A stretch of DNA of 56,861 nucleotides from Sphingobacterium sp. (lineage in GTDB: Bacteria > Bacteroidota > Bacteroidia > Sphingobacteriales > Sphingobacteriaceae): the NCBI GenBank assembly GCA_031277715.1, contig JAITLW010000317.1, forward strand, positions 1 through 56,861, in the 5' to 3' direction. A model generated the notes under the pieces. The model worked only from the letters and a program-made list of their open reading frames with translations. It did no database searches and was not told the DNA's origin. Below, in pieces: positions 18,793 to 28,521 of the stretch (the first letter of the stretch is position 1; each line of letters opens with the position of its first letter). The position numbers and the translations under genes are program-made.

Positions 18793-19821
18793 TTAACTTC
18801 CAAAAAGCTTTACCAAGTAGGCTTCTAACTCTTTGCCTCGTAAATTCTTAGCTACAATCTTACCATCTGGACCGATTAGGAAAGTTGTTGGCAGTGTAGT
18901 CACTGCAAATTGGCTTACAGCGATAGCATCATCACCTGATCTGTCATGCATCTGTAACCAAGGCAACTGTTGATTTTTTAAGGCACCCTTCCATGCGGTT
19001 TCACTTTTATCTGTTGAAATACTCAGTATCTCGAAAGGAGCTTTTCCTTTATATTTGGCATACACTTCTTTCAACGTCTTGAACTCTTCGATACAAGGGC
19101 CACACCATGAAGCCCAAAAATCCAACAACACATAATTACCTCTTAACGAAACAAAATTCAGCTGTTCTCCTTTTTCATTGGGTAGCGTAAAATCCTTCAC
19201 TACGGCTCCCTCTTTAGAAAGCAATGCCCCTTTAATCTGGTTACCTGCTGACTTTCCAAAATAAGTTTGTTTGACGGCAGCAGAAAGTCCTTCGTATGCT
19301 TTTAATGCATCCTCTGGTGCCATAGCTTTACCATAACGCTCCAATAAGAATGCAGAACCAAAAGAATCATTATTTTTAGCGACAACCTCTGCTATAATAG
19401 AGGCTTCGTTTCCTCTTTGCCCTTGTAAAGCTTCAAAATATTGGTTCAACACATCATGTGATTTCGACCCTGACACTTTAGACGTGTAAAAAGACTCTAA
19501 GTCCCCTTCTACAACAACAGTTCCTGGTTCATCCACTAAAACACCAAAAGGAGCGTAGCCACCATGCTTTTTCGACTCCGCTTCTGAAGCCAGCATATGC
19601 CTGGTAGGCACTGTAAAAGGGCGCGCAATCTTCCAAGCACCATCTTTCACTATTGTTGTATCATTATCCCCCGTAATATTATTATAGAGATAAACTTTAG
19701 TTCCGTTGTACTTGGCATCTACTTTTCCAACCAGCACGACGTTATCTGCATGCTGCCCTGGTACACTAAAAACAGAAAGCACAGAAAGTGCGAATACACC
19801 TACAATTGATCTTACTCCCAT
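18793..19821 (-). CDS. TlpA-type periplasmic thioredoxin with DUF4369-like N-terminus (second of pair)
   Basis: Periplasmic thiol-disulfide oxidoreductase of 342 residues. Signal peptide to about residue 23 (LSVLSVFSVPGQ); an N-terminal beta-rich DUF4369-like domain (about 27-115); a helical linker; and a C-terminal AhpC/TSA-type thioredoxin domain (about 205-342) with YVLLDFWASWCGPC and the active site WCGPC at 239-243. The cis-Pro segment is VTTLPTTFLIGPDGKIV. It lies 7 nt after the longer paralogue, shares its architecture and similar ends (GKIVAKNLRGKEL against GKIVAKDLRGEQL), and so looks like a tandem duplication. In a SusCD operon it probably reduces an imported thiol or disulfide substrate (inference). 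Confidence 0.9.
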   Translation of the reverse strand: MGVRSIVGVFALSVLSVFSVPGQHADNVVLVGKVDAKYNGTKVYLYNNITGDNDTTIVKDGAWKIARPFTVPTRHMLASEAESKKHGGYAPFGVLVDEPGTVVVEGDLESFYTSKVSGSKSHDVLNQYFEALQGQRGNEASIIAEVVAKNNDSFGSAFLLERYGKAMAPEDALKAYEGLSAAVKQTYFGKSAGNQIKGALLSKEGAVVKDFTLPNEKGEQLNFVSLRGNYVLLDFWASWCGPCIEEFKTLKEVYAKYKGKAPFEILSISTDKSETAWKGALKNQQLPWLQMHDRSGDDAIAVSQFAVTTLPTTFLIGPDGKIVAKNLRGKELEAYLVKLFGS

Positions 19822-19828
19822 CGCTCTA

Positions 19829-20962
19829 TTATTTTAAAAGTTCAGCTAATTTCTCATGCAGTTGCTCGCCTCTCAGATCTTTCGCAACAATCTTTCCTGT
19901 TGGATCGATCAGGTAGTTTTGTGGCACACCACGTACACCATATAATTTAGCCACCTCATTATTCCAAAACTTCAGATCACTCACATTCGTCCAAGTCAAC
20001 TTATCATCTTCGATAGCTTTTAACCAATTTGCTTTCTTACCAGGCTGATCCAACGACACGCCTAGAACAGTAAAGTTTTGATCTTTGAACTTCTCATAAG
20101 CGGCTACTACATTTGGGTTTTCCGCACGACAAGGACCACACCATGAAGCCCAGAAATCCAACAACACATATTTGCCTCTGAAATCAGATAACTTCACCGG
20201 ATTATCATTCACATCATTCTGTGTAAAATCTGGCGCCATCACTCCTACAGCTGTATTTTTTGCCGCATGGATTTGCTTCGCAAACTCCAATCCGACCTCT
20301 GATTCGCGTACTGAGGTTGCCAAAGCATTATAAGCAGGCTCCATTTCTAAAACCGTCTTTCCTGCTTGCAATTGGTCCTGTATAGCGATCAAACTAAAAT
20401 AAGATGAAGGATTTTTCGCAATATAATCTTCTTGCAATTCACGTTTCTTGTTTGCAAATACCATATATTGATCACGAAGAGGTGTTGCAAATGACTCGTC
20501 TTGGCGTTGTTCCGGAGTAGCACTGCTGTACTTCATATTAATATCTTTGATTCCATCCTCAGACTCCTTCAATAGACTTTGGTATGTAGTATAGGCTGTC
20601 TGCAATGCAGAACCTTTAATCACCGCTGTTTTCAAAGAATCTTTAGCCTGGATTACAGTCTTCCCTTTATCCACGTAGAAACCTACCATATCCGTATTAT
20701 AGCTCACACGGTTCCACCCCTTATTCTCCTGATCATATATCATGTATACCATCGTTGGACCGTTAGCTTCACCTTTAAAAGAAAACTTACCTTTTACCAC
20801 AGCTACCGAATCCAACACTTCACTGCTTGGTGTACGGATGGACATAAACACTTTACCTTCTTTTTGAGGGGACTGTATCTTTCCTTCAATACTGAAACTT
20901 GACTTTTGTGCCATCGCTGCTCCTGGTAACGCCAACAACAACATCATTTTTAAAACTCTCAT
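19829..20962 (-). CDS. TlpA-type periplasmic thioredoxin with DUF4369 domain (first of pair)
   Basis: Periplasmic redox protein of 377 residues. Signal peptide MMLLLALPGAAMAQ, a DUF4369 domain (about 21-120, FSIEGKIQSPQKEGKVFMSI), a helical segment rich in charged residues (about 120-235), and a thioredoxin domain with active site WCGPC at 274-278 and cis-Pro region VRGVPQNYLIDPTGKIV. It follows the metallopeptidase-like gene by about 70 nt and overlaps no neighbour. The resolving Cys is intact, so it should be active. Of the two adjacent TlpA proteins this one matches the common Bacteroidota DUF4369-TlpA type more closely. Confidence 0.91.
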   Translation of the reverse strand: MRVLKMMLLLALPGAAMAQKSSFSIEGKIQSPQKEGKVFMSIRTPSSEVLDSVAVVKGKFSFKGEANGPTMVYMIYDQENKGWNRVSYNTDMVGFYVDKGKTVIQAKDSLKTAVIKGSALQTAYTTYQSLLKESEDGIKDINMKYSSATPEQRQDESFATPLRDQYMVFANKKRELQEDYIAKNPSSYFSLIAIQDQLQAGKTVLEMEPAYNALATSVRESEVGLEFAKQIHAAKNTAVGVMAPDFTQNDVNDNPVKLSDFRGKYVLLDFWASWCGPCRAENPNVVAAYEKFKDQNFTVLGVSLDQPGKKANWLKAIEDDKLTWTNVSDLKFWNNEVAKLYGVRGVPQNYLIDPTGKIVAKDLRGEQLHEKLAELLK

Positions 20963-21033
20963 CTATCTATTTATTTTAACGTATTAGCATATATCAAGAT
21001 CGGCAGGTACCAATGACCTGCCGATCTTACTTT

Positions 21034-21960
21034 CTATTGAAAGCTATTTAATTTTTCACGGTATTTATCTCCAGAGGCCTGGATATCCCAGTTGTATTCT
21101 TTTTTCAGGTATTCTGTGAGTATTCTATACTTCTCTGCTCGCTTCGGACTATTGTCTAGGTAGTTCTTTTTGATATTATCAAAAGACTCTAGAACCAACA
21201 AATTTAACCATTGCGCCAAATCATTATCGTATGACCTAGAACCCCATGCTGAAACATACCCTCTTTCTGCGGTCATTTTAGCCAATTCGGCGTCACGAAT
21301 TTCGATTTCTTCCACTGAATTTCCTGGAAAGTTTTTAGAAATCTCATCCATTATCTTTCCATTATCATAAGGCAGACCTGCCGCCTCAAATTCTGGAATT
21401 TCCTCTTCCATGCGCTGTACCAACATCCCTGACAGATTACTCCAGACCATACGTGTTACCACGGAGTCTTGGTAGTAGTGTGTTTCTGGTACAGTAATAG
21501 GCTGTGCATCCTTTACCTTATTAGGCCAGCATACGATAAGTCGGGTACGACCTAGCGCTTTAATATTTTCTTCCCAGTAAGAGCCATTATAGGTCTTCAC
21601 AAAGAAAAATTCCCGAGGAAATACTTTCTGTACATACTCGGTCGATACATTATGCAACAATGTATCCATAAACATAATAGCGCTAGGCTTCATTGCTTCA
21701 TCGATTGGCGTAGCTCCAAAACGATTATTTTGATCCTGCATCAATATTGCATTCATGACCTCTTTGCTATTTTTGAAGTTAAGCCGTAACCATACGTTAT
21801 ATGTTTTAAACATATCCTTAATCTCAGGCAATTCGCTTTCCTTTGGAGAGAACCGTTCTTCAAAGCCAAATTCTTCTGAGCCATTTATCTTATCATCCTT
21901 TTTACATGCATTTGCGAAGAGTAGAGTACCCAACAGGCAAATTGAAAATATTTTTTTCAT
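21034..21960 (-). CDS. Metallopeptidase-like (Peptidase_Mx1/TIGR04549-type) lipoprotein lacking the HExxH zinc site
   Basis: Lipoprotein of 308 residues with lipobox LLFANAC (Cys19). Layout and C-terminal half recall the import-associated zinc metallohydrolase lipoproteins encoded beside SusC/SusD: GYVSAWGSRSYDNDLAQWL (234-252) corresponds to the family's 'GFVSPYAS...NEDFAEW' segment, and KYRILTEYLKKEYNWDIQ to its C-terminal helix. Where HExxH is expected the sequence reads NLSGM (175-179), and the downstream acidic Glu is Gln250. Both zinc-binding His and the catalytic Glu are thus missing, so it is probably a non-catalytic binder. No frameshift is apparent. Family assignment is from memory of the pattern. 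It follows SusD by 5 nt. Confidence 0.65.
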   Translation of the reverse strand: MKKIFSICLLGTLLFANACKKDDKINGSEEFGFEERFSPKESELPEIKDMFKTYNVWLRLNFKNSKEVMNAILMQDQNNRFGATPIDEAMKPSAIMFMDTLLHNVSTEYVQKVFPREFFFVKTYNGSYWEENIKALGRTRLIVCWPNKVKDAQPITVPETHYYQDSVVTRMVWSNLSGMLVQRMEEEIPEFEAAGLPYDNGKIMDEISKNFPGNSVEEIEIRDAELAKMTAERGYVSAWGSRSYDNDLAQWLNLLVLESFDNIKKNYLDNSPKRAEKYRILTEYLKKEYNWDIQASGDKYREKLNSFQ

Positions 21961-21965
21961 CTTTT

Positions 21966-23426
21966 TTATCTTGGATTAATTGGCATATTCGGTGAATTAT
22001 TCTGTTCAGACATTGGAATCTGTAACACATACCTTGGGTCATTTTTCTTCAGCACGAACTCTTGACTATTTTTATAAACATGCTTAATCTCCGGTTTACC
22101 TAATCGCCTCAAATCAAAGAAACGTAATCCTCCGTCAAATGCTGTTTCCAAACGACGTTCATCAAGCACACGCTTTAAAACATCTCCTTTATCACTATAA
22201 TCAGAATCTTTTAGCTCTACAAAACTTCCTTTTTTATACCTCGTGACTAATAGTTTATTGATATCATTCAATGCTTTACCATATTCTTGTTTACGGGCAT
22301 ATGCCTCTGCACGTATTACGTAGGCCTCACTTGCTTTAAGTCCGATATAGAACCAATACCGATCCTGTGTAGCAAACATATTATAGACTGTCTTTCCAAC
22401 CAAAGCAGCACCTTGTACATCAAAGTCTTCAAAAGAATCAAAAATGTATTGCCTGTAATCTACCAAATCGCCATTACGCTTGGTTAGTTCCAACAGTTCT
22501 TCGGTCGGCTTAGCCGCTGCTTGAAAATAATAAAACAAGTTATTATTTCCTCTACCACCCGTAAAGAACAAAATCTCACTGTTATAATCCGTATCTATAA
22601 CACCGAAATTACCCGAAAATGCATATTTATTAGATTGTTGATCAATACGGGCCTGCATAGAATTCATATTCGAGAGTCGACTTGAAGCCATTACTTCGGA
22701 AGAATAGGCGATAGCTTCATCATACTTACCCATAAATAAGGCAACCCGAGCGTTCAAGAGTTGTACTGTTGTGCTATTAAATCTAAAACGATCATTACCA
22801 GGCTTACCTTGCAATAGAACCTCGGCTTGCTTTAAGTCACTAGCGATCTGTGCCCATACTTTACCTATAGATTCGCGGGTATTATCTTTACTAAATTCAT
22901 TAACATCTTCAGCATCTAGTGGCATAGGCACCCCCGGAAGCTCAAGGTTCTCTGGAGCGTATACATCCGCATACATGTTAATTAAATAAAAATACGCATA
23001 GGCACGAAGTGCATAAGCTTCTCCCTTTACTTGCTCATATTTCTTTTTCTCTGACGCGTCTGGAGTCATGCCTGCAAATTTGTCTAGTACTGTATTTGCA
23101 TAGAATATAGTCTTGTACAACTGCCCCCAATAAGGATCAATAGGTTCGCCTAACATATGCGAAGATGAAAAAACAAACCAAGGCTCCTCATCTGCTCTTA
23201 ACGTATTTGTTGTGTTCAGATTAACCATAGCGTTATCCGTCATCAACTCTGTCCTAAGAAAATAATCTACCCGCGGATACCCTCCTAATAAAATGGATTC
23301 GTAATCACTTATGGTCTCTGGCTTCATACTGTTGACCGGCGTAATATCCAACATACCTTTACAAGATGATAGACAAAGACTAACGGTCACAGCAGCAAAA
23401 AGAAAAGATTTATATATATTTTTCAT
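21966..23426 (-). CDS. SusD/RagB family nutrient-binding lipoprotein (module 3)
   Basis: Surface substrate-binding lipoprotein of 486 residues. Signal peptide and lipobox VSLCLSSC (Cys22), followed by KGMLDITPVNSMKPETISDYE, the SusD start pattern. TPR-like helices (GEAYALRAYAYFYLINMYAD) and a C-terminal DERRLETAFDGGLRFFDLRR, the family's conserved 'E..FEG.R..DLRR' segment, are present. It starts 12 nt after the SusC stop and ends 5 nt before the metallopeptidase-like gene, so these genes are cotranscribed. Substrate unknown. Confidence 0.95.
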   Translation of the reverse strand: MKNIYKSFLFAAVTVSLCLSSCKGMLDITPVNSMKPETISDYESILLGGYPRVDYFLRTELMTDNAMVNLNTTNTLRADEEPWFVFSSSHMLGEPIDPYWGQLYKTIFYANTVLDKFAGMTPDASEKKKYEQVKGEAYALRAYAYFYLINMYADVYAPENLELPGVPMPLDAEDVNEFSKDNTRESIGKVWAQIASDLKQAEVLLQGKPGNDRFRFNSTTVQLLNARVALFMGKYDEAIAYSSEVMASSRLSNMNSMQARIDQQSNKYAFSGNFGVIDTDYNSEILFFTGGRGNNNLFYYFQAAAKPTEELLELTKRNGDLVDYRQYIFDSFEDFDVQGAALVGKTVYNMFATQDRYWFYIGLKASEAYVIRAEAYARKQEYGKALNDINKLLVTRYKKGSFVELKDSDYSDKGDVLKRVLDERRLETAFDGGLRFFDLRRLGKPEIKHVYKNSQEFVLKKNDPRYVLQIPMSEQNNSPNMPINPR

Positions 23427-23438
23427 GTTATTACTGGA

Positions 23439-26400
23439 TTAAAATTGAATTTGTAATGTAGCCGAATACGATCTGGAGACCGGCAGATAGGTATTACCAA
23501 AAGATACCGCAACTGAGTTTGATTGTGAGTAACTCATCTTACTACCTTGTGCCTCGGGATCCTGTCCTTTTAATTTACTGTCTTTCCATACATACAGGTT
23601 GTTTCCTTGCAACATCATTCGAATATTCTGAATACCCATTGCTCGTAGCTTCGGCGTAAAATAATCATAGGAAATAGATAAATTCTGTAAGCGAACAAAA
23701 TTACCCTTTACTGTCCTGAGATCCGAATTATCGTACATCGTCGCATTATAAGGAAGATTACCTGAAACTGCTCCCTCAAATGCACTATCTTCTAATTTTG
23801 GAATATCCGTGGTTAATTCATCTCCTGGTTTACGCCATCTGTCCACCCATTCTTGAGACATATTCTGCGTTGGATCAGGGAACGTCATTGCCCATCCCGT
23901 AGCAAGATTACGCAAACGCATTACATTACCATAACTACCGATAAGCAATCCCGAAAGGGTAAAACCTTTGTAAGAGAAGGTATTAGTAAATCCAAGCTGT
24001 GTTGTTGGTGTTACTGGGCCTTCATATTTCAATCCGTCCAATTTGTTCATGCCGTATAATACCTTTTCGCCTTCTTTATTCGTATAGAAGGTCGCACGAC
24101 CATCTTCGTTCAATCCAGCATAGCGGTACGACCATAATCCATCTATCGGTTTTCCTACCACAGCAGATGCAGCATACTGAGAACGTTTACCGTCTGTTAA
24201 ACCACTATAAGTAGGTCTAGAGTTAACATCCAGCACTTCGTTTTTATTATAGCCATAATTCACATTTGACGTCCATCTGAAATCTTTGGTATCGATATTA
24301 ATAGTATTTAAAGAAAACTCCCATCCACTATTACGCATTGAAGCCCAGTTGACCTGAATCTCATTGAATCCAGTTACTTGGGATACTTGTTTGGAACCCA
24401 ATAAATCGGTACCTTTTTTATTGTACCACTCCACATTGGCCATCAAGCGTCGCTTGAAGAAACCTGCCTCTAAGGCAACATTGCTTGTATAGGTTTGTTC
24501 CCACTTTAAATAGGGATTTTTAGGCGCACTGATTACCAAATAATTTACTGGATTATCCACACTAACTGTCCCAACCCGGGCTACTAAATCTGAATAGGCT
24601 TGAGCAGCCACATTACCTTGGCTACCGTAAGATCCCTTTAATGTCAAATACGAAACCCAATCTACATCTTGTAGAAACTGTTCTTCTTTCATCTGGTAGT
24701 TTGCTCCAATTGCCCATAGGGGTTGGAACAATTGATTGGTCTTTAAACCAAAACGGTTGGAGCCATCTGTACGGGCATTAAAACTCACCGTATAGCGATT
24801 GTCATAGGTATAGTTTAAGGCTCCAAAATAAGAAACTGCTGCCGACTCGTCCAATTGCTCAGTCCAATAAGCTGTCCCCATTTTCTTCATAAGGTCAAAC
24901 TGCGGAATCTGTTGGTGTGCACGATCGTGAGCATAACCATAAATCTGTGTAGTTTCGCCCTCGATTCTAGCCTTGCGAATCTCTTGTCCCACCATAAGAT
25001 TCAGATAATGTTTCTCCTGAAAAAAAGGGTTGTACGTCAATTGGTTTCTAAACGTAATGGAGCCATTTTTTGATCCTTTACCTTTACGATAGCCTCCATC
25101 TTTCCATACCTCAACTCCGACATAATCTACAATGTCATAATAGTCTTTTTTACGGCTACGCACAAAATAACTGTCTTCTAAGGCAATATCCGTATCTGTA
25201 GTATGCTGTTTCGAATAGCTAAATAGGGAACTAAATGTTAAATCTTTATAGAATTTCCACTCGAAGTCTACCGATGAGCGTAAACCAAAGTTTTTCGAAT
25301 CTCTCCAGCCTTTATCTCTATTTTCCATAAAGTTATACTTCAAGGTATTTTGGTAGAAATAGCTGTAGTTTCCGGTCTCATCAAATGCTGGTTGTGCACG
25401 GGTCGTGTAAATAGCCCATTCGTAAGGATTTTCACGTGAATCTTGAGCAAAAAAGCTATTATTATCCCTGGCATTGATATCCATCATCACTCCCAAACGC
25501 ATTTTAGGTGTCAAATACGTGTAAGCTTTCAGTGATCCCGTATAGGTCTTTTGCCCGACACCTTTAGCCGTTGCTTGGTCGTTCAAATAAGAACCGGATG
25601 CATAAAACGTCGTTTTCTCATCACCTCCTGAAATACTCAAGTTCTGGCGATTCGTCAACGAATTTCTGAACAAATGTTGGAACCAGTCCGTATTTACTTC
25701 TTCCAGCATCCGTACTTTATCTTCAAACTGATTCCAGGTGATTCGCTTGTCACTGGCATCTATAAAGTAACGTTCAAAATCAGAAACTGTACCATATTCT
25801 CCAACACGGGGACTTGTAGCGTTAAACAAACTTCTATCCAACATCTCCAGGTTCACACCAATACGCTCCTTAGAGTTCATCATATAGGCATCCTCTATAC
25901 GTGGGCGCTCACCCATCGATAAAGTACTGGAGAAATTAATACGTGTTTTTCCGGCTTTACCTTTTTTGGAGGTGATCACGATTACCCCGTTAGCTGCTTT
26001 AGTACCATAGATAGCTGTGGCCGCGGCATCTTTCAACACGTTTATACTTTCGATATCCTCGACGTTTACCCCACCGATACCCGAAGCAATCAGGTTACGG
26101 TTGGTCATAATATCGTCTACCGATACATTCACTGCATCATCCAGGATAATACCGTCTACAACCCATAGCGGTTGCACGTTACCACTCAACGCGGCAGTAC
26201 CACGGATACGGATCTGTGGCATTGCCCCAGGTGCACCTGAAGTACTCATTACCGTCAATCCCGGTACCTGACCTTGAAGCAATTTATCAATATTCGGTTG
26301 GAAAATGGTCTCCAACTGTTCCATATTGACGCTAGCAACCGAACCGGTCAAGGATTTTTTCTGCAAACTCTGGTAACCTGTCACAACGACATCATCCAGC

Positions 26401-26999
26401 TGGTTTTCCATTGGACTAAGGCGTACTTCTGTCCAAGTCTTCCCTTGTAATGGTATCTGTAATGTCTCAAATCCCATACTTTTAAACACCAAAGTGGCGT
26501 TTGTACTTGCTACAGAAATAACATACGTTCCGTCTACATCCGTACCTACGGTATTACGGGCATTATCTTTTTCGCTTACAGTGATACCTTGAAGAGGTTT
26601 TCCCTTGTAATCCATTACACGTCCACGGACCTGTACTTTTTGCTGTGCAATCGATTGTGGCTTTGCAGTAATCACAATCGTTTTATTGTCTATACTGTAC
26701 TGCAACGGCTGATTCTTAAAACAATAGTCCAAGACCTCTTGTACCGTTGCATTTTGCATATCGATATCTACAGGTCTATTGGATTTGACCAATGACTCAT
26801 TGTAAAAGAAATCACAGTTGCACTGTCTCTTGATTTCACTAAAAACTTGAGAAAGCGTCATGCCCTTTCTCTTGATGCTAACGCGCTGAGCGAAAGCCGC
26901 CATACTCATTTGCGCAAAGGCTAGCGCAACCAGTAAGATAGTTGTACGTTTTCCCAAAGCCATACTTTTCAGTAATGCCCTGGCATTAGATAAATTCAT
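23439..26999 (-). CDS. SusC/RagA TonB-linked outer membrane receptor with STN domain (module 3)
   Basis: Outer-membrane importer of 1186 residues, the longest protein in the window. Signal peptide to about residue 38 (MSMAAFAQ), STN domain (about 39-110, with NCDFFYNESLVKS), regulatory beta-sandwich (about 124-198, GRVMDYKGKPLQGITVSE), TonB box LDDVVVTGYQ, plug with PLWVVDGIIL and ATAIYGTKAANGVIVITSKK, and a barrel ending in YSATLQIQF. FecR lies 95 nt upstream. The STN domain implies it is both transporter and signal sender to that FecR. It is followed by SusD, a metallopeptidase-like lipoprotein and two thioredoxins, which together suggest a peptide or thiol-bearing substrate (inference). 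Confidence 0.95.
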   Translation of the reverse strand: MNLSNARALLKSMALGKRTTILLVALAFAQMSMAAFAQRVSIKRKGMTLSQVFSEIKRQCNCDFFYNESLVKSNRPVDIDMQNATVQEVLDYCFKNQPLQYSIDNKTIVITAKPQSIAQQKVQVRGRVMDYKGKPLQGITVSEKDNARNTVGTDVDGTYVISVASTNATLVFKSMGFETLQIPLQGKTWTEVRLSPMENQLDDVVVTGYQSLQKKSLTGSVASVNMEQLETIFQPNIDKLLQGQVPGLTVMSTSGAPGAMPQIRIRGTAALSGNVQPLWVVDGIILDDAVNVSVDDIMTNRNLIASGIGGVNVEDIESINVLKDAAATAIYGTKAANGVIVITSKKGKAGKTRINFSSTLSMGERPRIEDAYMMNSKERIGVNLEMLDRSLFNATSPRVGEYGTVSDFERYFIDASDKRITWNQFEDKVRMLEEVNTDWFQHLFRNSLTNRQNLSISGGDEKTTFYASGSYLNDQATAKGVGQKTYTGSLKAYTYLTPKMRLGVMMDINARDNNSFFAQDSRENPYEWAIYTTRAQPAFDETGNYSYFYQNTLKYNFMENRDKGWRDSKNFGLRSSVDFEWKFYKDLTFSSLFSYSKQHTTDTDIALEDSYFVRSRKKDYYDIVDYVGVEVWKDGGYRKGKGSKNGSITFRNQLTYNPFFQEKHYLNLMVGQEIRKARIEGETTQIYGYAHDRAHQQIPQFDLMKKMGTAYWTEQLDESAAVSYFGALNYTYDNRYTVSFNARTDGSNRFGLKTNQLFQPLWAIGANYQMKEEQFLQDVDWVSYLTLKGSYGSQGNVAAQAYSDLVARVGTVSVDNPVNYLVISAPKNPYLKWEQTYTSNVALEAGFFKRRLMANVEWYNKKGTDLLGSKQVSQVTGFNEIQVNWASMRNSGWEFSLNTINIDTKDFRWTSNVNYGYNKNEVLDVNSRPTYSGLTDGKRSQYAASAVVGKPIDGLWSYRYAGLNEDGRATFYTNKEGEKVLYGMNKLDGLKYEGPVTPTTQLGFTNTFSYKGFTLSGLLIGSYGNVMRLRNLATGWAMTFPDPTQNMSQEWVDRWRKPGDELTTDIPKLEDSAFEGAVSGNLPYNATMYDNSDLRTVKGNFVRLQNLSISYDYFTPKLRAMGIQNIRMMLQGNNLYVWKDSKLKGQDPEAQGSKMSYSQSNSVAVSFGNTYLPVSRSYSATLQIQF

Positions 27000-27094
27000 T
27001 CAGTAATAATTTATTAGTTCAATATTTACGGTATACAACTGCTTATTCCCATCAAAGCAGTGGTTAGTTAGATTGAATGCGTATTCATGTAAAG

Positions 27095-28279
27095 TTATAC
27101 CATCAAGACAACCCTCCTTTCTGTCACGCCGACTGGCACAATATGATATCGAATCTGTCCCGTTCTATTCAGTACCTCTAAGACATCTTCCAAACTTCTA
27201 TTTCGAGATATTACCCCGGTAAATCCATATCCTTTTCCGCGTGTCACTACCTGCACCTCTACCCCATACCATCTAGAGAGCTCATTTCCGATCTGGTCAA
27301 GACTCGCATCAAAGAATGCAAACTCTCTATTACGCCAAGCATTTACCTTATCCATTTGCGCTGGCCCTACTTTCATATCAGCACCTCCCCAGGTTACAAC
27401 ACTACTCTGACCAGGTTTCAATGTATATGCCTGGCTGTTTGTCGCCACCTCAACACTTCCCTCCATCAGAGTTGTCGTTGTACGGTTATCCCCATAGGCT
27501 TTGACATTGAAATGTGTCCCCAGTACTCTAATTTTCTGATCGTTGGAAAACACTAAAAATGGCTTCTCTTTATTTTTTGCAACTTCAAAATAGGCTTCTC
27601 CCTCTAATTCGACTTTCCGCACCCCACCAATAAAATTGACATCATAGGTCAGCTTCGAACTCGCATTAAGCCATACCTTAGTACCATCTGTCAACAACAA
27701 GCTTCCGGTCTTTCCTGCAGGAACATTAATCTGCTGAATCATTGGCTCTTTAGCTTCATCCAGTTTTTTTAGCTCAAAAAAAGAATCTCCATCTTGCTTT
27801 TCTGTACTTGCATACCTCGTCTCCTTATCATCAGACAACTCGACTATATCACCATTGGGCAAGGTTAAAGTCACTCCATCAGTTGCTGCAACATTTCCTG
27901 TTTCCTTAGCGATCACGTCTGAGGATGTTATTTCAGAAGGCGTAACGGTATCCTGACTTCTTTGATAACCGACAAAACCGATTATCACCGCTGCGGCAAC
28001 CGCTATCCAACGCAGATAAGGAACCAATGGACGTACCCTTGAAGGAGATTCCTCTCCAAAAATCATGGTTTCTATTACTGGAGACTGTTCTTTCGAAAGT
28101 ATAGCCAGCTCTTCGATATGGTCTTCTTGCCGCGACTCAGCCTCAAACACCTCATCGACATACTGCTCTAATTCGGCACGAAAATCCTCATCAGAAAATG
28201 TATCAACTAGCCAAGCAGCTTGCTCGGGCGTACATTTACCTGCCAAGTATTGTTCAAAAACTTGCTTTTTATTATACAT
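27095..28279 (-). CDS. FecR family anti-sigma factor (module 3)
   Basis: Membrane anti-sigma of 394 residues. The cytoplasmic ~85 residues begin FEQYLAGKCTPEQAAWLVD, the usual FecR N-terminal helix pair; one membrane helix follows (about 88-104, WIAVAAAVIIGFVGYQ), then the FecR domain (LLTDGTKVWLNASSKLTYD, EGEAYFEVAKNKEKPF, KIRVLGTHFNVKAY) and DUF4974 (FFDASLDQIGNELSRWYGV). It is separated from its FecI by 242 nt, wider than in modules 2 and 4. That gap holds an AT-rich stretch but no gene or clear terminator. Partner FecI assigned by adjacency. Confidence 0.94.
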   Translation of the reverse strand: MYNKKQVFEQYLAGKCTPEQAAWLVDTFSDEDFRAELEQYVDEVFEAESRQEDHIEELAILSKEQSPVIETMIFGEESPSRVRPLVPYLRWIAVAAAVIIGFVGYQRSQDTVTPSEITSSDVIAKETGNVAATDGVTLTLPNGDIVELSDDKETRYASTEKQDGDSFFELKKLDEAKEPMIQQINVPAGKTGSLLLTDGTKVWLNASSKLTYDVNFIGGVRKVELEGEAYFEVAKNKEKPFLVFSNDQKIRVLGTHFNVKAYGDNRTTTTLMEGSVEVATNSQAYTLKPGQSSVVTWGGADMKVGPAQMDKVNAWRNREFAFFDASLDQIGNELSRWYGVEVQVVTRGKGYGFTGVISRNRSLEDVLEVLNRTGQIRYHIVPVGVTERRVVLMV

Positions 28280-28521
28280 AACTTCAGTTTTTTTAGTGCC
28301 GCACTGTGATGCGCATTTATCTATATACGCGGAGGTGCGACAAAGTCTATGCTCTAAAAATTATTTTTTTAAAAAAATTACTACTCCATGGTTCACCGAC
28401 AGGGAGAGACGAACTCCAATGGCAGTGAATGGGCGTTGCGCACAATCAACAAACCACCACGTAAAAAAGTATAAATGATGTGGATTATTCCAGACGAGGG
28501 ATATTTCAGAAAGATAGTAGC

